In this document: positions 6,299-15,227 of the stretch, piece after piece
Layout of the letters: each line of letters starts with the position of its first letter
Numbering within the stretch: position 1 is the first letter of the stretch
DNA from: Fidelibacterota bacterium
GTDB lineage: Bacteria > Fidelibacterota > Marinisomatia > Marinisomatales > TCS55
Assembly (NCBI GenBank): GCA_030746535.1
Contig: JASLML010000013.1
Location: forward strand, 1-35,300
Direction of reading: 5' to 3'
DNA length: 35,300 nucleotides
The notes under the pieces: generated by a model
The model's database searches: none
Seen by the model: only the letters and a program-made list of their open reading frames with translations
Told to the model about the DNA's origin: nothing
Made by a program: the position numbers and the translations under genes

Positions 6299-8140
6299 AT
6301 GAAAAGCAATATTTACAGACGGCTTTTTAAGCTTATTATTCCGTACTGGCACATCGTGCTTCTGTCCACGGTTGCTGCAATCGTGTACGTGGCGCTGAAC
6401 AGTATTTCCGTTTGGCTTACGGCTACGCTCATCCACAACGTTCTCGCTGATTTTACGGAACTTGCGCGGCAGCAGGCGGCGTGGGAGTCGGCACCATCGC
6501 TTTCCGCGAACGAACGCTTGAAATACTGGACGAATATGCTCATTCTGAGAGATACGCCGCTGGAATCGCTGAAGGTGCTTTGCCTTTCCATCCTGTTTAT
6601 TTTTATCGGGAAAAATATTTTTCTGTACATTAAAAACATTTTGATCGCATTCGTACAGTTCAAAATGACCACCGAACTGCGGAACAGACTGTACAAGCAT
6701 ATTCACAATCTTTCACTTGGATTTTTTCACCGGAAACGCTCCGGCGAAATTTCATCCGTTGTCATTAATGATGTCGGCATTGTTGAGCAGGCGCTGACAA
6801 CAAGTTTTCAAAAATTGTTTGTCGAGCCAATCAATATCCTCGCGTTTTCCGCACTGCTGTTTATCATCAGCTGGAAATTGACGCTCATTTCGCTCATCAT
6901 CATTCCGATTGCCGCCATTGCGATTGTTTTCATCGGCAAATCAATCCGCAGGAAAACGGAACGGACGCAGGTAAAAATTGCAAACATCATGGACATCCTG
7001 ACCGAAACGCTGACTTCCATGCGGATTGTAAAAGCATTTGTTATGGAGACCGTGGAAATCAGGAAATTTCTCGGAGAAACCCGAAATTATTTCAAGCTGC
7101 TTATTCGCCGTTCTCGGCTTCAATTCCTTGCGAATCCCACAACAGAATTGATCGGCGTAACCATCGGCGTATCACTGCTTTGGATCGGGGGCACTGAAGT
7201 CATTTTGCAAAAAGGCCTCGCAGCGGACGACTTTATCCGTTTCATCCTGATATTGTTTTCGATGCTTGTTCCCGTACGCATGCTGAATAATGTGAATATC
7301 GAATTGCAGATCGGCGCAGCAGGAGGCGAACGTATTTTTAATATCCTCGATGAACAACCCGAAATTGTGGATGTGCCGAATGCAAAAGAATTGAATGCTT
7401 TTACGGATTCCATTGAATTCAAAAAGGTTCATTTTCAATATGGTACTGAAGATGACCGCGTTCTTGATGATGTATCGTTTTCCATTCAAAAAGGTGAAGC
7501 AATTGCACTGGTTGGGCCGAGCGGATCGGGAAAATCCACCATCGCAGATTTGATTCCGAGATTTTACGATGTAAATGAAGGCGGCATTTTTATTGACGGA
7601 ACGGATGTAAAGGAAGTGTCCGTAAAATCCCTTCGGAAACTCATGGGAATTGTTACACAGGAAACCATCCTTTTTAATGATACGGTCCGCGGAAATATTG
7701 CTTACGGAATGGATGCCGTACCGGATGCATCAGTTATCGAAGCGGCAAAAGCAGCCAATGCTCTTGAATTCATTGAAGATATGCCAGATGGGTTCGACAC
7801 TTTCATCGGTGAGAGGGGTGTAAAACTTTCCGGCGGTCAGCGCCAGAGGATTGCGATCGCGAGAGCGCTGCTGAAAAATCCGCCTATCCTGATTTTGGAT
7901 GAAGCCACATCCGCTCTGGACACGGAGTCGGAAAAACTGGTGCAAGAGGCCATCGACCATCTGATGCAGGACAGAACAGTGCTCGTGATAGCGCACAGGC
8001 TTTCGACCATTAAGAATGCAAACACCATTCTCTCCGTTGAAAAAGGCCGCATTGTGGAATCTGGTTCTCACGATGAACTGCTTGAAAAAGGCGGACTGTA
8101 TAGCCGGCTTCATCAGCTGCAGATGTCAGAATCATCCTAA
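6299..8140 (+). CDS. ABC exporter, MsbA-type (fused permease-ATPase)
   Basis: 613 aa half-transporter. The N-terminal part (about 1-340) has six predicted membrane helices, with long hydrophobic runs near residues 15-42, 95-125, 170-195 and 195-220. The ATPase part carries Walker A GPSGSGKST (about 405-413), signature LSGGQRQR (about 511), Walker B ILILDEATSALD and switch-His IAHRL. This architecture fits type IV exporters such as MsbA, which flips lipid A-core across the inner membrane. The insertion between the first two helices (about residues 50-90) is longer than in E. coli MsbA. The two glycosyltransferase genes that follow support a lipid/LPS export role, but multidrug export cannot be excluded. 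Confidence 0.88.
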   Translation: MKSNIYRRLFKLIIPYWHIVLLSTVAAIVYVALNSISVWLTATLIHNVLADFTELARQQAAWESAPSLSANERLKYWTNMLILRDTPLESLKVLCLSILFIFIGKNIFLYIKNILIAFVQFKMTTELRNRLYKHIHNLSLGFFHRKRSGEISSVVINDVGIVEQALTTSFQKLFVEPINILAFSALLFIISWKLTLISLIIIPIAAIAIVFIGKSIRRKTERTQVKIANIMDILTETLTSMRIVKAFVMETVEIRKFLGETRNYFKLLIRRSRLQFLANPTTELIGVTIGVSLLWIGGTEVILQKGLAADDFIRFILILFSMLVPVRMLNNVNIELQIGAAGGERIFNILDEQPEIVDVPNAKELNAFTDSIEFKKVHFQYGTEDDRVLDDVSFSIQKGEAIALVGPSGSGKSTIADLIPRFYDVNEGGIFIDGTDVKEVSVKSLRKLMGIVTQETILFNDTVRGNIAYGMDAVPDASVIEAAKAANALEFIEDMPDGFDTFIGERGVKLSGGQRQRIAIARALLKNPPILILDEATSALDTESEKLVQEAIDHLMQDRTVLVIAHRLSTIKNANTILSVEKGRIVESGSHDELLEKGGLYSRLHQLQMSESS

Positions 8141-8164
8141 GGTTTTGCCGCTGATTTTCCGATT

Positions 8165-9379
8165 GTGAAAATATCCATGATCCATCCGCGCCTTTCAGCA
8201 AAAGGCGGAGCAGAAAATGTTATTATGTGGCTTTCCGATGCGCTGCTCAAGCGCGGACATGATGTAAACCTCATTTCCCTGAAAAGCAATCCGTCTCTTT
8301 GGGGTGATCTTCAGATTTCGAATGAAAAATTCATTGATGTCGGTTTTGAATCAAAATATTTCGTTGAATATATGGGACGAAAAATTGCGCCGCACATTCA
8401 GGACAGTGATATTGTGTGCGCGCATAATACGCCGGCGCACTGGTGGGCAGCTGCCGCGGTGAGGAATTTGGACAAACCTGTACCGCTGGTGTGGTACTGC
8501 CATGAACCGTACCGCATTACCTATTTTTCGACAACGGACGCGGAATCGGTTAATAGGATTCAAGATGGCACAGCAGCATCGCTGCCAAATTATACTGAAC
8601 TGGCAAGGCGTGTGAAGAAGCGCGTAAAGCATGAAAAAATCTTTAAGTCGCGCTGGCGGCGGAAAAACGACGCTAAAGCCATGGAATCTGTTTCACTGAT
8701 TCTTTCGAACAGCAGATTTACGGCGGAAAATGTGAAACAGGGAATGGGGCATGATTCGCAAGTGTGCCGTCCGGGAATTCCAAATTCAGATCCAATGCAA
8801 ACCGGCGAACAGAGAACCGGCATTGCATTCCTTTCAAATTTTGTTTTGAGTAAAAATATTTTCGGCTTCCTAGGCGCGCTGGATTTGCTGGTAAATGCGC
8901 ACGGAAGAACGGACATTCATTGCCATTTTCTCGGCGACGGAAATGACTCCCGTATCGAAAAATTCATGAAAGCAAAAGAGCTTGAAAAGTATGCGACATT
9001 TCACGGATTTGTATCAGAAAAAGAGAAACAGGAAATTTTAGCATCCGTGAAACTCTGCGTATTTGTTCCGCTTTGCGAACCGTTCGGGCTGGTGACTTTG
9101 GAATCGCTCAGGGCCGGGACACCGGTTATCGGTTCAAAGTCAGGCGGACCGCGTGAAGTCATTGAGGATTCCGGTGCCGGCGTTCTTGCCGATCCCTACG
9201 ATCCGAATTCCATCGCCGAAGCAATTTTATCTATCTATGACGATGAAGCCGCACTAAAGGAAATGGGAGAAAAGGGCAGGGCTTTGGTTGAGGACAATTA
9301 TTTAATATCACATTTTACCGACCGATTCGAAAAGGAACTAGAAACCTGTTTGTTAAATAGGAATAGTCGGGAATTATGA
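8165..9379 (+). CDS. glycosyltransferase family 4 (GT-B)
   Basis: 404 aa from GTG 8165; ATG 8177 is an alternative. The N-terminal Rossmann domain opens KISMIHPRLSAKGGAENVI, the usual GT4 acceptor-side glycine-rich loop. The C-terminal donor domain has FVSEKEKQEIL and the EX7E signature CEPFGLVTLESLRAGTPV followed by GSKSGGPREVI. It is a retaining sugar transferase using a nucleotide-sugar donor, probably at the cytoplasmic membrane. It ends in an ATGA overlap with the GT9 gene, so the two transferases are coupled and probably act in the same glycolipid pathway. The specific sugar is not visible. Confidence 0.9.
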   Translation: MKISMIHPRLSAKGGAENVIMWLSDALLKRGHDVNLISLKSNPSLWGDLQISNEKFIDVGFESKYFVEYMGRKIAPHIQDSDIVCAHNTPAHWWAAAAVRNLDKPVPLVWYCHEPYRITYFSTTDAESVNRIQDGTAASLPNYTELARRVKKRVKHEKIFKSRWRRKNDAKAMESVSLILSNSRFTAENVKQGMGHDSQVCRPGIPNSDPMQTGEQRTGIAFLSNFVLSKNIFGFLGALDLLVNAHGRTDIHCHFLGDGNDSRIEKFMKAKELEKYATFHGFVSEKEKQEILASVKLCVFVPLCEPFGLVTLESLRAGTPVIGSKSGGPREVIEDSGAGVLADPYDPNSIAEAILSIYDDEAALKEMGEKGRALVEDNYLISHFTDRFEKELETCLLNRNSREL

Positions 9380-10359
9380 AGACTGCAGTTTATGCGCCGA
9401 ACTGGGTTGGCGATGCCGTTATGGCTTTTCCGTTTATTTCGGATATTTTTGTTGAAACCGGCGCGCCGGTAACCATTATTTGTAAATCGTGGGTTGCACC
9501 TGTGTTTGAGCATCATCCAATGGTTTCAGAAATTATTTCATTCGGCATCGAAGATATGTCTGGTACAATAAATTTGAGAAAAAGCGGAAAAAAATTGAAG
9601 CCTCTGGAAATTGAATCAATATATCTTTTGTCGGATTCCTTTCGAAGCGCGTTTCTCGCATGGCATTCCGGCGCAAAAAATCGAATCGGATTCAAAGCTC
9701 AGGGAAGATCGTTTTTGCTGACGGAATCAAAACCGAAACCAAATCACACCGAACACAGATCAGAACGGTACAGGTATCTCGGGTCCGGAACTTCGGGAGG
9801 CGGTTCGGGAAGCAAAGGGATTTCACTTTCCGAATCTGAAAAGGTTTGGTCTGCGAACGAACTGGATAAATTAGGTATATCTTCTGCGATTGGGCTGTGC
9901 CCGTTTAGCGTTGCGGAATCCAGAACATTTCCGAATGAACTGATTTTGGATATCTGCCGGTCCATCCAAAAACCGCTGCTCATTTTCGGCGGCGAAAATG
10001 ACAGGGAAAAAGCTGCCGCTCTTTTGAATCAGCTGGATGGAAAAGATGTAAAATCCATTTGCGGCGAGTATAATTTGCGTAAAAGCATCGCCTTGCTGTC
10101 TCGGTGTTCCGGCATCATTGCTTCCGACAGCGGTCTCGGCCATATTGCAGCGAATCTTGGTCTGCCGACCGTTTCAGTTTTCGGTGCCGGTAAAAAAGAA
10201 GAAACACGGCCGATCGGAGGAAAAACAGCGGTTCTAGATGCGGAAGTATCCTGCAGTCCGTGCCTGAAAAATGATTGCGAAAACAGAGAAAATCCGCTGG
10301 ATTGTTTGAAGCAGATCAGCACAGAAGAAATATTGTCAGCACTTGATTCTCTTCAGTAA
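9376..10359 (+). CDS. waaF: glycosyltransferase family 9, heptosyltransferase II-like
   Basis: 327 aa. The N terminus KTAVYAPNWVGDAVMAFPFI is the WaaF-type signature PNWVGD. Further on are CPFSVAESRTFPNE, the C-terminal SDSGLGHIAANLGLPTVSVFG donor site, and a CSPCLKNDCENRENPLDCLKQI block with the Cys cluster typical of GT9 heptosyltransferases. The family adds L-glycero-D-manno-heptose to the LPS inner core. It is coupled by ATGA to the GT4 gene and follows the MsbA-like exporter, consistent with LPS-core assembly. The segment about residues 118-155 (SKPKPNHTEHRSERYRYLGS) is unusually polar. The gene ends with its own terminator. Confidence 0.85.
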   Translation: MKTAVYAPNWVGDAVMAFPFISDIFVETGAPVTIICKSWVAPVFEHHPMVSEIISFGIEDMSGTINLRKSGKKLKPLEIESIYLLSDSFRSAFLAWHSGAKNRIGFKAQGRSFLLTESKPKPNHTEHRSERYRYLGSGTSGGGSGSKGISLSESEKVWSANELDKLGISSAIGLCPFSVAESRTFPNELILDICRSIQKPLLIFGGENDREKAAALLNQLDGKDVKSICGEYNLRKSIALLSRCSGIIASDSGLGHIAANLGLPTVSVFGAGKKEETRPIGGKTAVLDAEVSCSPCLKNDCENRENPLDCLKQISTEEILSALDSLQ

Positions 10360-10377
10360 AACGAAGAGATTATTTTT
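10348..10377 (+). terminator. intrinsic terminator of the msbA-GT4-waaF run
   Basis: TCTCTTC (10348-10354) pairs with GAAGAGA (10363-10369) around an 8-nt loop, followed by TTATTTTT. The waaF stop codon TAA (10357-10359) lies in the loop, so coding and termination signals are nested. The minus strand lacks a T tail, so it serves the plus strand only. Confidence 0.75.
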
Positions 10378-10380
10378 CCC

Positions 10381-12450
10381 CTATCTATTCCATTCCGATT
10401 CAAGAAAATAACTGGCAGCACTGTAATAGGCAGTCATTCTTTGGATCAATTCTCCGTAAAGCGGATGGTCCAAGTCGGTTGGTGTAATCCGATTCATGCT
10501 ATCATCTTCCCAGAGATAAAATCCCTTTTCCCTCGTTAAATAATTATACCGCCCAACGCCTTCCTTTGAAAATATAAATCCGTATTCATTTACCATATAA
10601 GATGGCGATACTGTGTCAAGAAGGTTTCTGCCGAATCCCAAAAACGGTTCATCGAATCCAATGGCATGGAGCAGCGTCGGGCCGATATCTACATGTGAAC
10701 CGAAGGTGGAAATTATTTTGGGAGTCAACCTATTATCATTTTCGAATTTGATGTATAAAGGTACACGGAGAAAATCAAGCATCTCTTCTTCAGGATAATA
10801 CCGAACACCGCCAAAATTATGATCACCGGTTATCGCTGTTACGGTGGCGTTCCCCAGCTCTGAGCCGTACAGTTCATCCAGGAATTCCGCCAGCATCTGA
10901 TTTCCGTACTGGTACGTTTGGAATCTGCTCTTCACCTGATCCATGTCATCCTGAATGACGGCTTCGATACTTTCCGGAATTATTAAAGGTCGCGGCCGAT
11001 ACGAATCAGGGGTGGTGAACGGCGGATGATTTGTTGTAGTCATAAAAACAATGAAGTAAGGCTTATCAGCATTTTTGAGCAGGTTCAGCACATAGTCGAA
11101 TAATTCCTCATCATAAACACCCCAGTCAGTTCGAATCGCATCTGGATCAAAATTGCCGTCCCCGTGGAGGTACTCGAAACCTTGGTTATTCAGAAAATCC
11201 AGCAACCGCTGCCACGATAATTTTCCACCGTAAACAAAGTGGGTCTCATACCCGCGATTATTGAATATTGGAGCGAGGGAAGTAGAAATCTGTTTAGTGC
11301 CGTATTTAGTTTGGCTGAGCGGCGCGTCTCCCGGAATGGACGGAATGCTAAGCAGGATAGACTGCAGGCTCTCGATGCTTCGGTTTCCGGTGGAAACAAA
11401 ACGATCAAAATAAATCCCTTTTTCCATCCAGGCTCTGAAATCTCCTGCAATCCGGAAATTTTCAGAATCATGATCTAAAACCCACGCGCCCATTCCTTCC
11501 ATAATGCCAAGCACAACATGGGGATTTTTTTCAACACTAATCTTTTGGCTGGGCTTATGCCGGACCGCGTCGAATTCGTCAAAATCTGATATTTCATTAT
11601 TATCCTGAACGAATGATTCACCGGCTAACGAAATGGCTGATTTAATATTGTCGGCAAATTCATGCCGAGTCCAAAAAGGAATTTCTTTTCCGGACTTCAA
11701 TTTAGTTTCGATGGCTTTTTCAAAGGAAAACAGCGGATTCGGTCCGAGTTTATTGAGAAGGAAGTGTGTTGAATAAGCCGCATCGCCCAGATTAATAGGG
11801 AACAGTCCAAAGGATGCACGCGCCATTATTCCCCATACTAAAAATACTCCAATTGGAATGCTTCGTCTCAGCCAGACAGATGAAGTGATCGAAAGGTTGT
11901 AATCATACGGAAAGATTTTTTGCATCACTTTGATACCGGCAAAAACCGAACCGATGAGCAGAACTGCATAAAAACCCAGCGGATAGGATTTGGTAATGGT
12001 GTGAACCAGCGCGGTGGTGTCATCTTCAAAAAATTTGAAAATGAGAACATTCAAGTGATCGTGAAAAAAGATGAAAAAATGATAATCAGAAATAAATGAC
12101 AGCACAGCTGCTGTGAAGAATACAACCATCCAAATTCTTGTAAAGCGCACAGTTCCCCGCTGCAGTTTTACCATTGAAAAGCCGAATTGACCGATCGCTA
12201 ATAACAGAGGAATAATAAGGATATAAGCGATGGTAGCGCTGTCGTATCGGAAGCCGAGCATGAATCCTTCCATGATCTCGGAAAAAGGAATTTCCGAAAC
12301 GGATTCATCCTTGAATGTAATGAAAAAGAACAGCCGCCAAACCAGCATCATCCCGAAAAAGACCAGTGCTGAAATCGCAAGGCTTTTGATAAAGCCGAAG
12401 AAAAAAGTATGCCTTGTTTCGGCTGTTTCGTTTTGGATGGTGAAACTCAT
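10381..12450 (-). CDS. LtaS-like membrane phosphoglycol transferase, Ser-nucleophile variant
   Basis: 689 aa. Five hydrophobic helices occupy about residues 15-46, 74-95, 106-130, 156-178 and 198-218, followed by an extracytoplasmic alkaline-phosphatase-superfamily (sulfatase) domain. Aligned by eye to LtaS, the metal and catalytic residues are E318 (VVLGIMEGMGAW), the nucleophile in STGNRSIES at S358, and D543/H544 (AITGDHNFGG). LtaS, OpgB and related enzymes transfer phosphoglycerol (or phosphoethanolamine) from a phospholipid to a glycan. Here the usual Thr is Ser. The ATG overlaps the stop of the upstream paralogue by ATGA. In a Gram-negative-type cell the likely acceptor is a periplasmic or surface glycolipid, not lipoteichoic acid. 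Confidence 0.82.
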   Translation of the reverse strand: MSFTIQNETAETRHTFFFGFIKSLAISALVFFGMMLVWRLFFFITFKDESVSEIPFSEIMEGFMLGFRYDSATIAYILIIPLLLAIGQFGFSMVKLQRGTVRFTRIWMVVFFTAAVLSFISDYHFFIFFHDHLNVLIFKFFEDDTTALVHTITKSYPLGFYAVLLIGSVFAGIKVMQKIFPYDYNLSITSSVWLRRSIPIGVFLVWGIMARASFGLFPINLGDAAYSTHFLLNKLGPNPLFSFEKAIETKLKSGKEIPFWTRHEFADNIKSAISLAGESFVQDNNEISDFDEFDAVRHKPSQKISVEKNPHVVLGIMEGMGAWVLDHDSENFRIAGDFRAWMEKGIYFDRFVSTGNRSIESLQSILLSIPSIPGDAPLSQTKYGTKQISTSLAPIFNNRGYETHFVYGGKLSWQRLLDFLNNQGFEYLHGDGNFDPDAIRTDWGVYDEELFDYVLNLLKNADKPYFIVFMTTTNHPPFTTPDSYRPRPLIIPESIEAVIQDDMDQVKSRFQTYQYGNQMLAEFLDELYGSELGNATVTAITGDHNFGGVRYYPEEEMLDFLRVPLYIKFENDNRLTPKIISTFGSHVDIGPTLLHAIGFDEPFLGFGRNLLDTVSPSYMVNEYGFIFSKEGVGRYNYLTREKGFYLWEDDSMNRITPTDLDHPLYGELIQRMTAYYSAASYFLESEWNR

Positions 12451-14432
12451 TTTTTCGGCAGCCCTGCCGTGTAATTGAACAAAGCGGTGGAAGAAGATTT
12501 TAACACGCTGAATAAATGCTGTTTGGCAATTTGAATTGTTGGATGGTCATTTGGCCGGCGTAGTAAATGTATGCCGTCTTTCAACGAAGTAATTGTGAAA
12601 GATTGGTGCATTCCTGAAAAATCATGAATATAGAATACATCCTCAAAAACAATTCCGGCAATATGATTTAATCCTGCCGGCGCAAGCAATGCAAAATCCG
12701 AATGTTGTTTTTCCGCAAGAAGGTTTTTCCCCCAGGAATGATGTTTAAAGCTGCCGCCGAGCAAATGTAAAACAGTCGGCGATATGTCGGTATGGCTTGC
12801 TGTTCTGGAAATAACTTTCGGATCCAGTCCCGGTGCCAAAATCAAACACGGCACATGATACATTTGAAGATCAATCGAAGCGTCATGGTCACCCTTTGTC
12901 AGAAAACCATGATCGCCGGCGATGACAAAAATTGTATTGTCATAAATGCCCGATGAATAGCATTCCCTCATAAACGATCCCAGTGCTTGATCGGAATAAG
13001 CAAATACTTCGAGCCGTTCGTCTTTGAATGCGTCGGGTGTGTACCGAATCGTTTCACTGCGGACATTCCCGGGAAACGTATACGGCGGATGATTCGATGT
13101 GGTAAGAATGGCAGCAAAGAACGGTTCCTGAATTGTTGAAATATGATCAAACGCCTTGTCATAAACATATTCATCCGCAAATCCGTAAACGGTTCTGTGC
13201 GCGGAAGAAGGGAAAACTTCTTCCCCAAAAAATGCTTCCATTCCCTGCTGACGAAAAAACCCCTGCATATTGTCAAATCGCAAATCTCCGCCGTAAAAAA
13301 AGGATGTTTTGTAATTCCGATCCTTCAGAATTGCAGCTAAGGATGAAAAAGACTGGTCGGCAGCTGCATCGCGTAAAATGGTTTTATTTCTCGGAAGCGG
13401 AGGAAAGGATAGCAAGGTTCCCGAAAGCCCGCGGTTTGTGCGCGTTCCGGTTGAAAACATTTTCGTAAAAAGAACGCCCTTATTTGAAAGGGAATCGAAT
13501 TGGGTGGAAACACCATAGTCGTTTCCAAGGGAACCAACCAGCTGTCCGGAAAAGCTCTCAAGCAGAATGAGAATTACATTATAATTTTTTTGGGGATAAA
13601 CAGAATTACTTTCACGCAATAATGGAAAATCATCATCGAAGAATTTTTCCGATTGACCAGCGTATGCCCGCCGGACATTCTTCAAACTTTCATCGTAAGA
13701 AACCGGAATAGAGTCGAACAATGCAGCACTGTTTTCTTCTTTAGCGGTAATGATGGTTCTTCCGAGATTCCAAACAGGATTCAGGCAGAGCTGGTTCAGG
13801 ATACGATGATCGGAAAAATTCGAATATCCGTAATGCATTGGATACTGCTGAATTCCGCCGCGCGCAAAGATGACCAATAAAATAAATCCTAAAGTCAGCC
13901 GTGCAATATGTTTCCAAATTGCGGGAGGATTATTTTCATTCATAAGAAGAAAATTTGACTGCCGCATCATTTTTGTTAAATAGAAAGCAAATACCAGAAA
14001 AATCAGGAAAAGGAGGTTGTACGGGAATGTGAATACAATGGTGCCGATAATTTCTTTTGGGTATGCTAGGTAATCAAATACAAGGTAGTTGATCCGCCGG
14101 TTAAATTCGAAATGGAACCCGATGTCTATAAAATATACCGTAAGTAAAAATATTCCGGCCGCACATTTGTAGCCTGTAATAAATCGATTACATATTCCAA
14201 TGACCGGTTTTGAGGTTCGTACCGGCGATCCCAAAAAATGAAAAATCCACAGCGGCAAAAGAATGTAAGACAGGGCTGATAAATCGTACCGGAGTCCGAT
14301 CAGGAAAACCTGTACATGATCCAAAAGAGTTCCAGCAGCATATCCGCCGGCGAGAAAAAATAAGAGTACCCTGAAACCGGTAAAAAAGCCTATTGTACAC
14401 AAAAGAAATTTGATGATGGTTCGGGAATTCAC
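12447..14432 (-). CDS. LtaS-like membrane phosphoglycol transferase, Thr-nucleophile
   Basis: 661 aa starting at a GTG (14432-14430) 78 bp from the divergent HAD gene. N-terminal helices lie at about residues 8-30, 50-70, 88-106, 130-155 and 176-190, then comes a sulfatase-fold domain. Key residues by comparison with LtaS are E292 (NVILILLESF), T332 in STGTRTNRG (nucleophile) and D507/H508 (FVIAGDHGF), with SHTDISPTVLHLLGG near the C terminus. It is the upstream gene of a coupled pair with 10381-12450. Both share order and length, so they look like an old tandem duplication that has diverged strongly. They converge on the MsbA/GT4/GT9 genes, which suggests envelope glycolipid decoration. Confidence 0.85.
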   Translation of the reverse strand: MNSRTIIKFLLCTIGFFTGFRVLLFFLAGGYAAGTLLDHVQVFLIGLRYDLSALSYILLPLWIFHFLGSPVRTSKPVIGICNRFITGYKCAAGIFLLTVYFIDIGFHFEFNRRINYLVFDYLAYPKEIIGTIVFTFPYNLLFLIFLVFAFYLTKMMRQSNFLLMNENNPPAIWKHIARLTLGFILLVIFARGGIQQYPMHYGYSNFSDHRILNQLCLNPVWNLGRTIITAKEENSAALFDSIPVSYDESLKNVRRAYAGQSEKFFDDDFPLLRESNSVYPQKNYNVILILLESFSGQLVGSLGNDYGVSTQFDSLSNKGVLFTKMFSTGTRTNRGLSGTLLSFPPLPRNKTILRDAAADQSFSSLAAILKDRNYKTSFFYGGDLRFDNMQGFFRQQGMEAFFGEEVFPSSAHRTVYGFADEYVYDKAFDHISTIQEPFFAAILTTSNHPPYTFPGNVRSETIRYTPDAFKDERLEVFAYSDQALGSFMRECYSSGIYDNTIFVIAGDHGFLTKGDHDASIDLQMYHVPCLILAPGLDPKVISRTASHTDISPTVLHLLGGSFKHHSWGKNLLAEKQHSDFALLAPAGLNHIAGIVFEDVFYIHDFSGMHQSFTITSLKDGIHLLRRPNDHPTIQIAKQHLFSVLKSSSTALFNYTAGLPKK

Positions 14433-14510
14433 GGCCGCGCGTATGATAAATGGTTTTGAGTATGATTCAATTGCATTCTGGACAAAACAAAAATTAGGAC
14501 TAATAACGAA

Positions 14511-15182
14511 TTGAATCCTTCATATTTGATTCTTGATTTTGACAATACCATCGTTCAAGGTGAAACGATGGATGACCTTGCCCGGATTTCCCTTTCAAAC
14601 AATCCCGAAAGAGAAGCCGTAATTTCAGAAATCAAGAAAACCACGGCGCTCGGTATGTCGGGGGCGATGCCGTTTGATGAATCTTTGTCAAAGCGTTTAG
14701 CGCTTCTGCATGCACACACGTCGCATTTGGAGAAACTGGTTCCTTCACTAAAGGAAAAAATTGACCCATCGGTTATTGCAAATATTGAGTTTTTCAAACG
14801 GCATACAGATAATATATACATCGTTTCTGGCGGATTCAAATCGGTTATTGACCAAGTTCTTGAAGAGCTGCCGTTTTACAAAGACCATATTTTCGGCAAT
14901 GCATTTACATTTGATAATGACGGCTGGATCATTGGGGCTGATGAAGAGAATCCTCTCTCACAACAGCATGGTAAATGTATTTTATTGGAATCGCTGAATT
15001 TAGGCGGTTCCGGTGCCATCGTTGGCGACGGAATGTCTGATGCAGAATTAAAGCTGAAAGGCCTGGCAGATTTCTTCATTGCATACACCGGCCATGTCGA
15101 GCGGGAACCGGTTATAATGCATGCGGACGAAACGGCAGCATCGTTTGATGAGGTTATTCATCAAATTGAAGGATGGGAATGA
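14511..15182 (+). CDS. HAD-IB phosphatase, SerB-like
   Basis: 223 aa from TTG 14511; no ATG is available upstream in frame. HAD motif I YLILDFDNTIVQGET, motif II IVSGGF, and motif III/IV GAIVGDGMSDAELK are all present, and the helical cap between motifs I and II (about residues 20-85) is of the C1/IB type. This subfamily contains phosphoserine phosphatase; the D-F-D-N-T motif and the cap suggest a phosphoserine or related small phosphomonoester as substrate. It lies 45 bp upstream of citrate synthase on the same strand. The exact substrate is not proven by sequence. Confidence 0.8.
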   Translation: MNPSYLILDFDNTIVQGETMDDLARISLSNNPEREAVISEIKKTTALGMSGAMPFDESLSKRLALLHAHTSHLEKLVPSLKEKIDPSVIANIEFFKRHTDNIYIVSGGFKSVIDQVLEELPFYKDHIFGNAFTFDNDGWIIGADEENPLSQQHGKCILLESLNLGGSGAIVGDGMSDAELKLKGLADFFIAYTGHVEREPVIMHADETAASFDEVIHQIEGWE

Positions 15183-15227
15183 GAATTATTTTTTGTCCAA
15201 AAGAACGGCATTAGATTCAAAGCGTTT

